Assembly: GCA_036873135.1 (NCBI GenBank)
Contig: JAPTYO010000010.1
Location: 14,911,134-14,975,133, forward strand
Direction: 5' to 3'
Origin: Clarkia xantiana subsp. parviflora
Lineage: Eukaryota; Streptophyta; Magnoliopsida; Myrtales; Onagraceae
Length of the DNA stretch: 64,000 nt
Part shown: positions 10,301-20,984 of the stretch, piece by piece
Numbering within the stretch: the stretch's first letter is position 1
Layout: each line of letters begins with the position of its first letter
Program-made: the position numbers and the translations under genes
Notes under the pieces: generated by a model
Told to the model about the DNA's origin: nothing
The model's input: only the letters and a program-made list of their open reading frames with translations
Databases searched by the model: none

Positions 10301-12174
10301 GGGTGAGCAATGGTCTAGCAAGACCATAACCGAGCCCAAGACCGCCCAAGACCAAGACCATTAGCCCAAGACCGTTTAGGGCCAAGACCAATGGTCTTCT
10401 TTTATTGGTCTTAATTGGTCTTGGTCTTAATTTCGGTCCAAGACAATTAAGACCATTTGAGACCATTTAGGACCATTAAGACCATTATATTATTAAAAAA
10501 AAACTGGAAATAATAATCTATATATATAATAATTCAAAAGGAAAGAGAATGGAGTGCTCTCAAATTGCCACCTCATCTCTAGCATGCTTTCTCAATCTGC
10601 CACATCAGCTCTCTTAGGTGATGCCACGTCAACTCTCCAATGTATTTAATTAATCATGTTATAAATAGTTTTAGTATTTAATATTATTTTTGTATTATTT
10701 ATCATTTAATGTAATTATTATATATACTTATTTGTCATGGAGTAATGATAAAAATTAATTGTTGTACTAATTTTTCTTTCAAAAGTGATAATTAATGAAC
10801 TTTCTAATATTTTAGAGTATCATATTAATTTGTAAAAATTGTAATATAAAAGAATCACTAAAGTCTAATATGAATAAAATTGACCAAAAAAGTAGCAGGT
10901 TTTTTTGCGAAAAATACCTAGAATAAATATTAGCAAAAAAAACTATTAGCATTGACTAAATACATTTTTTTTTTCAAATTTTTTTTTATTAATGCAATTA
11001 TTTTTATGAAATTCTACACAGTTAAGTACTCCATACTGTGTAGCAAAAAAAAAAGTACTCCATCAAGTAGTTTGATAATTAACTGTGTAGAATTCCACTA
11101 TTTTATTTTTAATCTTAATGTTGTTAGGTTAAAAAATTTCTCTTTAGTTTTTCATAGTTATTTTAATATTTACTATTTACTTTTATGTGTCATCATTTTT
11201 AGCATATTTTGAGCCAATTTGATAGATTCATTTTCGAAAAATCAATGTGAAAAAAATCATACAAATTACCCGCGAATTGCGCGGGTCGTGGAGTGTTTCA
11301 AGACATAAATGGTTGCATCTCAATAGGAAAAATTATTTATGTATATTCTCAAGTTAGATGATTGACCAAATGTAAAGATTTTAATTTGAACCATTTTAGT
11401 TTTATTTGACTAACTATGATTTAGTAATTGCTTAGCTCTCAAAGATGTTTAGCGATAAATGGAATAACATGTCGGAAGAGAAAAAGAAGTCTTATCAACT
11501 CAAAATATAATTTTAACATTCTATATACATATAAGCGGGTACGTTTTAACAGGTCTCCCCGCGCGTAGCGCGGGGTCAGCACCTAGTTTATAATAAAAGT
11601 TAAAACCTCCGCTGAGTGTCGAGAGCAAACTTGAGAAACATTAGATTAGCTGAATAATTAGTTTATGAAGTTGCTTGCTACAGAGAGATGAAAAACTTAT
11701 GTTTGTAAAGTGCAAAGTGCTAAAATACTACATTTTCGTGTTTGATTTATTTTCTGTCTAATATCAGGGAAATTGTAACTTTGTTACACCAAGTTACGTA
11801 ATTTGATAAGTGTCTTATTTGTTATTTATGGATCGTATAACCATAAAACTTATTTGAACACTTTATCAGGTATTGATTACACCAATCTCAACTATTATAT
11901 ATAATTATAATAAACATATTTTCAATTTAAAATTATTACAAAAATAATACTTTCGACAAATTTTAAAAAATTAAATTAAATTAAAAAACATAAAAAAATA
12001 AAATGGTCCTAAATGGTCCTAATGGTCTGGACCAAAACCAGAACCAAAAAGACCAAGACCATTTGTAAATGGTCCAAATGGTCCTGGTTTGGTCCTAGAC
12101 CATTTGGAGGAGGACCATTTACAAATGGTCTTGCATGGTCTTGGTCTGGTCCTGACCAGGACCAGACCACGCTG
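10301..12174. mobile_element. hAT-like non-autonomous element (ggtcttgg-rich), copy 1
   Basis: It is flanked by gagaagtag at 10292-10300 and 12175-12183. The ends read gggtgagcaatggtct and agaccacgct, an imperfect inverted repeat. Subterminal DNA repeats agaccaagacc and ggtcttgg. The same 5' end recurs at 63500. A Helitron at 10517-11586 makes up most of its length. No transposase frame is seen. Confidence 0.85.
10517..11586 (+). mobile_element. Non-autonomous Helitron, 1070 bp, with empty-site evidence
   Basis: It starts TCTATATATATAATAATTC and ends with a GC hairpin (CCCCGCGC, loop gta, GCGCGGGG, 11557-11575), then 11 bases ending CTAG. It lies between A (10516) and T (11587). The other hAT-like copy near 63.7 kb reads straight through this site (aataa then tttataa). 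No Rep/helicase frame is present. An internal inverted repeat (ctacacagttaag near 11015, its complement near 11080) and a second hairpin (acccgcg...cgcgggt near 11270) lie inside. Confidence 0.93.
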
Positions 12175-12626
12175 GAGAAGTAGTGGCGGGTTTGAATAGA
12201 AGAACAAAGGAGAAGGGTGCTTTACTTCTCGAAGCTAGAGCGGTACAAGAAGGCATCCGGTTGGCTACTTAAGAACGTTGGGCAAATGTGGTACTTGAAA
12301 CGGATTCATCCATTGTTGTTCAACAAATTGAGTCCCCAACAAAGGTGATTGATTGGCGGATTAAGACGGTGGTGGGCAATGCATTGCATATGTCGAGTTT
12401 TATTCCGTTGGTAACGTGGAGAGTGATTTCTCGAGACGCGAATATGTGCGCGGACTGGATTGCAAAACAATCTAGAAAGGGGATGTGCATTAGTAATTGG
12501 GTTCTTGGACCTCCATCCTCTCTTGTTTTTCTTTTATTGGATAGACATGGAGCATTTACCGCCTTGATGTAATAATCGTGACTTTGATTTGAATAAAAAA
12601 TTTCTCTTTCGGCCAAAAAAAAAAAA

Positions 12627-13205
12627 CATGTAATTTGGTGGGGAAAAAAAAATCAGTACTTTACGAATGAATTTAAGTATATATAGGCTAAGATCATGGC
12701 TAAAAAAAAATTAAAAAATAAATAAATAGGCTTAGATAAATTCTACGTTTTCATTAATTTTAATATTTTTTGTAGATGTGAAATCTATAGTAAAGTATAT
12801 CAAATGTTAATATAATTTTTTTTATCTTATAATATAATTACTTTAGAAGAGCAAGACTATAAATAAATAAAGTGTAAAAAGTAAAACCTAAGTTTAGTAT
12901 GAGTAGTTGAAGTACAACATATAAGTGTGACATTGCCAAAAGAATGAACCAATTAAAAAGAAATAATTAAAAAATAAATCTGCAAATAGAATTATAATCC
13001 AGCGTGTAAATATAAAAAGAATGAATCAATTAAAAAATAAATCTGCAAAATTCCAATACAAGTAGTGTTTTCCAAAAGATACAAAAATCAGTTTTGAAGA
13101 AGATTTAAGGAAGGATACCTACTAAGAAGTTGCTAACTAACTAAACCCTGTCTGAGACTGAAAAAACCTGCAAAAATAGAAAATGCTTTCAACCAAAGAG
13201 AGAGA
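12627..13205. other. AT-rich spacer downstream of the ESV1-like gene
   Basis: There is no convincing coding sequence. The near end should contain the 3' untranslated region of the minus-strand gene. Confidence 0.5.
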
Positions 13206-16200
13206 TTATGAAGAAGAGATGGAATCAGGGATATCATCTGGAGGCGGCGGCGAAGGAATTGAGGTGAAGTCGAGGCTTGGAAATACACCAGGCGGTCTCT
13301 CTGTGGGTGTGATCGATAGCAGTTGGCTAGAGTCACCAACAACATCTGCCCATCCATAGTGCGGCTCCGCCCTGAATCAGTCACAACATATAAATTTACA
13401 TAATAAATTGCTTTAATTCTTGTCATTACTCAAAAATTAACACTGTTTCTTACTCATAATAGGTCTCCTCATCAACAACAATATCCCAACTTTCTCCAGT
13501 TGTGCTCTTTCCATATTTATGCACCTTACTGAGAAAATAATAACACATAGATTATAATCACGATATTAACCACAACTTATGTGGTTCTATTTCAGAAAAG
13601 AAAGAAAATGTAGAAGCAAAGCATTTTAAAAAAGTTTAGTAATAATAAGCACCATACCCATTTCCGAAGTGTTCTTCTCCCCATGTTCTCGACCATCCTG
13701 TATAAGGTAAGGTGTGTATAAATTTTAGCTTAAGATGTCGCAATGACTAACCAAAACTTACAAAAATGATACCGCAAGTGCTCAACTCAACAGCTTACTA
13801 AAACACATAACTATATATTATAGAAAAGTAAATAACCTAATAAGATGGAAAGCTTAGAAAATAACCTACTTATTCCAAAGTTATGGATATATCTATAATA
13901 TTTTCAAAACAATCCAGTGTTCTAACCACCCATTGCTCTATAACAAAGACATTTAAGCAGCTAAATGCATGCAAATAGACGTGTATTTTATAAAAAAAAA
14001 CATTAGCAAGCAGTTGTTTAGAATTATTTGAAGGAGGAAAAGTTTGACATACGGTCACCAGTCGGAGATACATGCCAAGTCTCCCCTTGACGTGAACCTA
14101 TCCCAGCAAAGAATTTCTCTTCCCACTTGTCTCCCCATTTGGTCCCAAGTTCTGTTTCTGCCCATTTATCGGTCCTGAGAGCACACGAAAAACCGGAATT
14201 TCAGGTTTTAAAAATTTAAAATTTATGTCCTACAATAAAAAAGAGAGAAAATATAAAAAGAATGTTAGAGAACCATTTCAGAACTGATCCTCTTCCATCG
14301 TAGTGCTCTCCCCACTTTTCCCACCATGATTGTTCATTCAATCGCCCATACTTATGAGCACCCTTCTCGGTCCACCCTTTCGCGTCATATTTTTCCCACC
14401 TAACCAAACCATTATTTGAAGCCACTATTAGAGACGCTTACCAGTTTATGATATTTATTTGTAGATAAATCTAATGCAAATCCATTACTAACAACAAATG
14501 TATATGCTTACCATTTCTCATACCATCCTGCATTTTCTGTTCCTGATTTTGCTTGTTTTTGTGCACTCCTTTCTATCCTTGCTAGATTGCTGCCAACTCC
14601 AAGTATTGAAAATTAATAATTATGAAAGGTTACGTCTCTAATTTAACAAATCAAGAAGTACCTCCATTCATCTTGATACAAGACTTCATTCCATGTTTCC
14701 CACCATGAATCTCCTTCGGCATTCCTTCCAGATTTCTCCACTCCTATGAAACATCATAACATTATATCAAGTAGCAACAAAGAACATAAACACTTCACCC
14801 ATACCAAGGTATTACCAATGTCGTGGAGATACATGTCAAGTGCACAAGCTTATGGATTATGTGAAGAGAAATTTGAAGAAACTCGTCAAAAAATCTAACA
14901 GCTCTATTGTGAATAATTAGATAAGATAACATCAACTAAAAAGTGAGACTGTCCTATCGGTTAAGTTAGGATGCACATTTGTTAGAGGTAAGAACTGTAC
15001 CTAGCTCTTTGTAACCACTCCAATCACTTTTCTCCCACCACTGTCAAAGAGATGAAGAAATAAATTATTTTGATCAAGTCAGTATGAAATGACCAATTAT
15101 TTTCACAAAGATCCTGATCAAAGTAATAATTCAACAAAGAGTTACATAACTGAGACACAAATATTAATGATTCAGTTTTCACTAATCCAAGTAAATACCT
15201 TTTCTTCGGAAATAAAAGCATTGAACCGAGATACAAGTGTACTTTTTACCCTTGTAGAGTTAACCAATCCAAATCATTTATTACTTCAACCTGTTTTTTC
15301 TCCTTATTTCCAAAATATTACATTTCCACGTAATACAGAAGTAAAAAATACAACAATGGAAACTATAAATAAGTGAGACAGTTGCAACCCTCCATAACTG
15401 ACAATTTCGCATTTCCATCTTCCGCAAATCTTATAATATTGTTAAGCAAGTGACTGACAAAACTTTCCCTTCTGAATACCACTGTATTGTTTCTGAATCT
15501 GTCTTGTATTACATGTAAATAACCTCAACTGCTTACTCATCCAGCTAACTTCAATCATTTTTTTAAGTTACAATAATATGAAGGTCTGTCTGCGCATTTA
15601 TTCGGCAGAAAGAATCACCAGTTCAATGCAATCCCAACACTTGACCATTATAGGTCCAATATAATGAATACAAACAAGACTGCTCAATTGGACATAGTTA
15701 ACATATTATATCCATTTAGAGTAGTATCTCTCAGTCTCTACTCTCTATTAAAATTACTAATGCTTATGTGAAATATAGTATACAAATATGCAGACTAACA
15801 GTGCATAAAACAGCTAAAAACATTATAGACAGCTTTTTACCGTTTCTTTCCATTCAGATAAGCCATCGTGAGAACAACCACCCATCCTTGTCCATCTACA
15901 TCTGTATCCATTCTCACCCTGGTCTTCCCCACTCTCCCTATACCAAGTGCTGCCATCTTCATTAGTGCCAGCCTCATTAACATGTTCATTCAAACTGATG
16001 CCCCAGTCCTTCTCATTCGCGATACCAGTATCTACAGTTGATGAATCAATGTGCAGAATGAGCTTAGTTGACAATATAATCAATCACATATCAAATTGCT
16101 GATCAGGACGTGAATAACTTTCAATCATTTTGTCTAAACTTCCACTCATAAATTGAAAAAGAAATGCGCAAAATACATATATCATAGAATACCTCTTTTG

Positions 16201-17021
16201 GGAGGGGTATCACGAGATTGTGGACCGGATGTTCTAGGGGTACATCGAGGATAAAACTTCTCTTGCTTAGAAACAAAATGAGACCTGCAGGAAGTAATTG
16301 ATCAATAGCTTCCATTGGTTAAATGACTTAACGCCTCCGGAAGGAGGATGACATGACTACTGCAGCCGTAACAGTGATTTTCCCCCAAAACTTAACAATT
16401 AGAGAAGCAAAACTGTTTCAAGATAAGTCCCTTTTCAATAATTTTACAGTTTTCGTACTGAAATAGTTCCATTTTCTCAAGAACAACGAGAAAGGAAAAC
16501 AAATCACGCAAGTTGTCATCACCGATCAGTTCAAGTGTAGTCAAGTGCCAGCTTTCTGTAGCAATACGGTATTGAAAAAGAGCAAAATTTGATTGCTATA
16601 ACACTACGAAAAGGGAGTATCCAGAGTCTTAACAGTAACCAGAGAAACTATCAGTAACTAACTACACATGCATCTTTGAACTGCCACCGAACCAATTAAA
16701 TCTGGCATTGTGAGGAAGAACGAAGGAGACATACGGAGGAGAAGCGAAGCGCATAGAAGGGGTGGCGCGGACACGGACCCTGGAGCCAGGAGCCACCTTT
16801 GGTGGATCGGAGCGCCAGGTGTCCTCAGCAATGTCAGAGGTCTTAGTCCTCCGAGCAGGAACCACGGAGTCAGAGCAGCAGCATCTGATCCGACTCACCC
16901 TGAAGCGACCGCCCCTGGCGCAGACCGCCAACTCCGACTTGCGGTGCGGCGGAGGGAGGAAATGGGGATGGCGGAGCTTGAAATTGAGCTGAGCCGCAAA
17001 TCCCCTGGGACAGGTCGCCAT
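13206..17021 (-). CDS. ESV1: ESV1/LESV family starch-binding protein, chloroplast (432 aa, 11 exons)
   Basis: Exons on the minus strand: 17021-16735, 16284-16193, 16031-15841, 15040-15001, 14743-14662, 14589-14512, 14399-14274, 14174-14053, 13697-13658, 13528-13454, 13371-13206. All introns are GT-AG and the joined frame is 1299 bases without a stop. The ATG at 17021 gives MATCPRGFAAQ, an N-terminus rich in Arg/Ser and poor in acidic residues that fits a plastid transit peptide. The body is a tryptophan-rich repeat region (WWEKSDW, WYEKWWEKYDAKGW, SWWEKWGEHYDG, WGDKWEEKFF, RTWGEEHFG), followed by a conserved Gly-Lys-Tyr part and a Pro-rich tail. Family members bind starch granules in the stroma and protect starch from early breakdown. 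The length matches ESV1 (about 430 residues) better than the longer LESV, but the two share this domain, so the paralogue call is less certain than the family call. Confidence 0.88.
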
Positions 17022-17136
17022 CGCAGCGGGATTTTCACCAGAATGCCATGGGGGAAACAAAACCCTAAGCGGGACCCGAGGATTAAGGCAGGGGGACCGT
17101 TGCCGTTCTTCCTTCTTTCCTTCCTTCCTTCCTCGA

Positions 17137-17169
17137 AGCTATACAATTTATTGCCAAAATTGTATAGCT
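17137..17169. promoter_or_regulatory. Perfect 13-bp inverted repeat upstream of ESV1-like gene
   Basis: AGCTATACAATTT (17137-17149) and AAATTGTATAGCT (17157-17169) are separated by seven bases and lie about 116-148 bases upstream of the ATG. In a transcript it would form a 13-bp stem. It could be a cis element, a 5'-UTR hairpin or a relic of a small mobile element. Confidence 0.55.
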
Positions 17170-17242
17170 TGTAAGTGGAAGGGAGAGAGAATCAATGAGA
17201 GAAGAAGTGGGAAATGAAACCTGGAGAGTAAAATAATGGAGT

Positions 17243-17283
17243 AGAAGAAGAAGATGAAGAAGAAGAAGAAGAAGAAGAAGAAG
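17243..17283. repeat. GAA/AAG microsatellite
   Basis: A run of gaa triplets with one gat interruption, in the upstream region of the ESV1-like gene. On the minus (gene) strand it reads as a CTT tract, common in plant 5' leaders and promoters. Confidence 0.9.
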
Positions 17284-17370
17284 GTGCAGAGAGAGTTGTT
17301 ACGGAAGGCGTATCTTTGTTGTATGGAGACATCATGGTAGGAAGGAGTATTTGATTTATGAAGATGGAGA

Positions 17371-17397
17371 GGCCAGGCCAGGCCAGGCCAGGCCAGG
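17371..17397. repeat. ggcca pentanucleotide repeat
   Basis: Five tandem copies of ggcca plus two bases. Confidence 0.95.
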
Positions 17398-17399
17398 AC

Positions 17400-18354
17400 A
17401 GAAGGCAGCAGATCAGATTCACACCATCATGGAGTTCTCTTCTCCCCTATTGGGTTTTCTCTGGGTTTTTATTTTTAATGATAAATAAAATAATGGCTAA
17501 TTAGTAAATTAAAATAAACGATCACAAGACCATTAACGAAGAAGGGTTACCAAAAAAAAAAAATTGTTACACGAACTATGCTCAATTATAAATTGATACA
17601 TATTTTTTTAAAAAAAAAAAATTAGCTAATTGAATTTACAGTTTTTGAGCAAATTGCATTCATTACGATTTTTTTTAAATTGAATATAAAATAAAATGCT
17701 CCTGACATGTGGAGTCTTTTAATGTATACTTAAGATAAATTTAATAATAAATTGAAATAATTGCAATGAAACACTTTCAATTGGACATCCACACAATTCA
17801 TCAATGTTATCGATTGAAAGTTTAGTTGAAGGTATACTTTTAATTTCCCGACTATTCATTTTGAGTACATATTAAAAGACACCACCGACTAGTACTTGCT
17901 TCATTTCTATCCAATTTGATAAAAAATTATAACTAAAATAGAAATTTTATTATAAAGTTGAAGTTTAAGTAAAAAAAATAATCTAGTTGTAACTGAATTT
18001 TTTAGATAGTGATTGGTTATTAAAAAATTATTTGTCATCAACAAAAAAAACCATTAACGACGTACATTTTTTATTTTTGTAATGTAATAAAAGATTTTAA
18101 TTTTGACAAAATTGTATGTATATGTAATTATTATATCCCACCTTTATTCTGTTGGAGCTAGCTGCAAATCCCGAGATTTTATAGCCACGTGAGCAACGAG
18201 GGTCCCCAAGAATTTCGTCCTGCACTCACTGGATACGACACGTGTGATCTCTTAAGCTGTCATTTTGAGCTTTTGGATTGATCCACTATGTATTTGTGTT
18301 TTTTAGCTCACATTTATATTTGTATCGCATATTTTTCTTATGCAATAAATTTTA
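17400..18354. other. AT-rich region upstream of ESV1-like gene
   Basis: No gene is seen. Two CACGTG G-boxes occur near 18187 and 18238, about 1.2 kb upstream of the start codon, possibly too far for a core promoter role. Confidence 0.5.
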
Positions 18355-18840
18355 GGGATTTAAGTACGTTTTCATACCACTTCTTTGCACAGAATCCACT
18401 TTTGGTACCACTTCTATTTTTTCGTATATTTTTTGTACCAATTCTTTCAACTTTGTATCCTTTTGGTACCACCGTTAACTTTCCGTCAAAATTGGCTGTT
18501 AAGTGTCATGTGTCATGCACGTGACCGCCCTAAACTTTTAAATTTGTTTCAATTTAGTCCAACTAATGCATCCCTAACTTTTAATTTGTACAATTTAGCC
18601 CTAACATTTCCAAATCGAATCCTTGACCCAAATTGACCTTGCCGGACCTAGCCCTAGGCTAGGTCCGGCTGGGCCAATTGGGACCTAGCCCCAATTGGGT
18701 TCAATTGGGGCTAGGTCCCAATTGGGTTCAATTGGGGCTAGGCCCCAATTGACCCAGCCGGACCTAGCCTAGGGCTAGGTCCGACCCTAGGTCGGGTTCG
18801 CCTGGGTCCGGCTACCCTGGGCCAGGGTCGCCATGGTCAC
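18355..18840. mobile_element. Half of a Mutator-like foldback with palindromic GC-rich core
   Basis: The left part (ttttggtaccacttc, ttttggtaccaccg, ttccgtcaaaattggc, catgcacgtgaccgccc) is a diverged relative of the left arm of the element at 6872-7779. It leads into a GC-rich palindrome (about 18640-18800) built from ctaggtcc, ccaattggg and their complements. The expected right arm is absent, so this is a truncated copy. No target duplication was found. Confidence 0.65.
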
Positions 18841-19830
18841 CTAAGTTAAGCATTATCAACAATTCACCTCAACAAAATTATTGTAACTGATGTGTGGTAC
18901 AAGAAGAGACTCAACAGTGAAGCGTTTCAACCACCAATTTACTAGCAGTTATTTAGGTACACTAAATGACATAGAGATTTAACGAATTTGGTTAATCACT
19001 ATCATCATATCAAATATTATCATAATTATTTATCAATAGGTACAAAATCATCGCGCGCCGTGCATGGACAACACCGAGTATCGATCTCATTTTAATGATG
19101 AAATGAAAGTGACGTGACTTTGTAGCTATTGATAATAAACTCATTTGTGTTAAATATATATATATATATATATGCACTTTTTTTTCCAAACTTTTTTAGT
19201 AAATTATTAGTTGAACTTTTTATATCATGCAAAAAAGTTAGTTATGTTCATATTTGCATTAAATTTGGATGAAAAATAATTTAAAATTTTGATAAGCGTC
19301 TTAAAGGTTTTGCATGATATGAGGTTTTATGTAAAATAAAATATTCAAATAATACTTGTTAAGAAATATATATATATGCCAAAATTAAATTTATTAAAAA
19401 ATATTTATAAAATTATACAAAACATTAAAAAAAAAAAAAATTGAATTTGGGGGTTATATATTTAGGTGATATGCATTTTTTAGTAATATATTTTGTTATA
19501 TTGTTCTATTTTTATTTTTATGTAAATGTATATTATTTTAAAATTATAATAGAACTTTAGGAACTTTTATCAAATTTAAAAAATATATTATGACTATAGT
19601 ATTTTTTTTGGCCGAATATTATGACTATAGTTAATGGAACAATCGACGAAGCAATTGAATTGCACGTCATAAAAAATCGAATAATGATTTGCTAGAAAAT
19701 TGAACTAACAAATTACACATTCACGTAAAGTTCGGTTAGCAATTCAACAATGTGGTTTTGCAGAAAAGCATTGTTATATTTGTTAGCTAGATTCTTAACT
19801 CGTGGGGAAAAAAACCAACAGTTTTTTTTT
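18841..19830. other. AT-rich spacer with short TA and A runs
   Basis: No coding sequence or clear element. It includes (TA)n near 19153-19172 and A/T homopolymers. Confidence 0.5.
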
Positions 19831-19840
19831 CCACAAAAAA

Positions 19841-20665
19841 AGGTTAATAACCTAGGAGATGTCTGAAGTTTACCTAATGTTAACGGGAGAGATCTGAAGT
19901 TTAAAATGTTGATTTGAGATGTCTGAAGTTTCAATTTTGTTGATAACAACGGTCTCCGTCTGTTTTTACCGTTAATTGTGACGGAAGTTGGCCACATGCT
20001 TGGCATGTGACCTGAAATAAAATAAATTTCCAAAAATGCCCTTCTATCAAGTGTGCCCCTCACATGCTTGAAGTGAAAAGACCAAAATGCCCTTAAGGCC
20101 ACCATGGATCCGGCCACCGCCACCTGGCTCCGGCGACCACCACCCGACTCCGGTAACCACGACTCCGGCTCCGGTGACTACCAATCCAGCTCCGACGACC
20201 ACCACCGTACTCCGGCGACCACCACGGCTCCGATTGGGCCCAAATCGGGGCCACAAAGCTCCAGATTGGAGCTCTGTAGCTCTGGTCGGAGCCACAAAGC
20301 TCCGATCGGAGCGTTTTTGGCTGAGGTGGTGGCCGGAGCTGGGTCGCCGGAGCCGATGGTGGTCGTCGGAGTCGAGGTGGTGGTCGCCGGAGTCGGGTGG
20401 TGGTGGCCGGAGCTTGGTGGTTTTAATTTGACTTTAGGGGTAAAATTGTCATTTTACATTTCCTTAAATAAAATATTAAATAAAAAAAATATTAAAGGGG
20501 CAAAAATGTCATTTCACACAATTCTGTTAAATTTAACCCTAAAAATGGACGGAAAACCTCAAATCAACAAAGTTGAAACTTCAGACCTCTCAAATCAACA
20601 TTTTAAACTTCAGACCTCTCTCGTTAACATGAGGTAAACTTCAGACCTATCCTAGGTTGTTAACC
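19841..20665. mobile_element. Foldback (Mutator-like) element with GC-rich core, 10-bp target duplication
   Basis: It is flanked by ccacaaaaaa at 19831-19840 and 20666-20675. The arms are inverted: ggttaataacctagga and gtctgaagttt on the left, aaacttcagacct and cctaggttgttaacc on the right. The core (about 20100-20420) is GC-rich and built from ccggcgaccaccac words in both orientations. Long frames there are low-complexity Pro/Thr or Gly/Trp readings without a recognised domain. The 9-10-bp duplication fits the Mutator superfamily. Confidence 0.82.
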
Positions 20666-20757
20666 CCACAAAAAACTTACAGTTGAAAGTTTCAAATAAA
20701 ATATCAAGATAATCTGGACGTAAAAATAAACATATTAGATTAGCTAGGGTATGAAAA

Positions 20758-20760
<3 letters not shown>

Positions 20761-20797
<37 letters not shown>
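20761..20797. repeat. (TA)n microsatellite
   Basis: An uninterrupted alternating AT tract of about 37 bases. Confidence 0.97.
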
Positions 20798-20801
<4 letters not shown>

Positions 20802-20984
20802 GTTTAATTTATTATTTATTTTTTTGGCAAAATATAATTTGTTTAATTTAATATATTTAAATATTTGTTCTACCAGAACTAAACACCTATGAATTGCAAA
20901 TTTGAAATTTTACTTATGTAGTGTGATGAAGTATTTATACTATTATACCTTGGAATATGTAGTGTTTTTCTACAATATGTCTAT

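Larger units (their letters stand above)
10060..12626 (+). pseudogene. LINE-derived RNase H remnant, split by transposons
   Basis: The left part encodes KIKINCDASWEE and GGIAVIARNEK, the start of a LINE RNase H (RVT_3) domain. The right part (12184 onward) continues with ALLLEARAVQEGIRLAT, an in-frame taa, ETDSSIVVQQIES and NMCADWIAKQSRK, then a stop at 12570-12572. A tail with aataaaa and an A12 run (12616-12627) marks the LINE 3' end. The two halves are separated by the hAT-like insertion at 10301-12174. A frame slip and the internal stop show it was decayed. The left border with the copia leader lies between 9967 and 10060 and is not sharp. Confidence 0.85.

Noticed and set aside
20087..20637. 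Overlapping long frames rich in Pro/Thr and Gly/Trp
   Set aside because: They lie in the palindromic GC-rich core of a foldback element and read as low-complexity protein on both strands.
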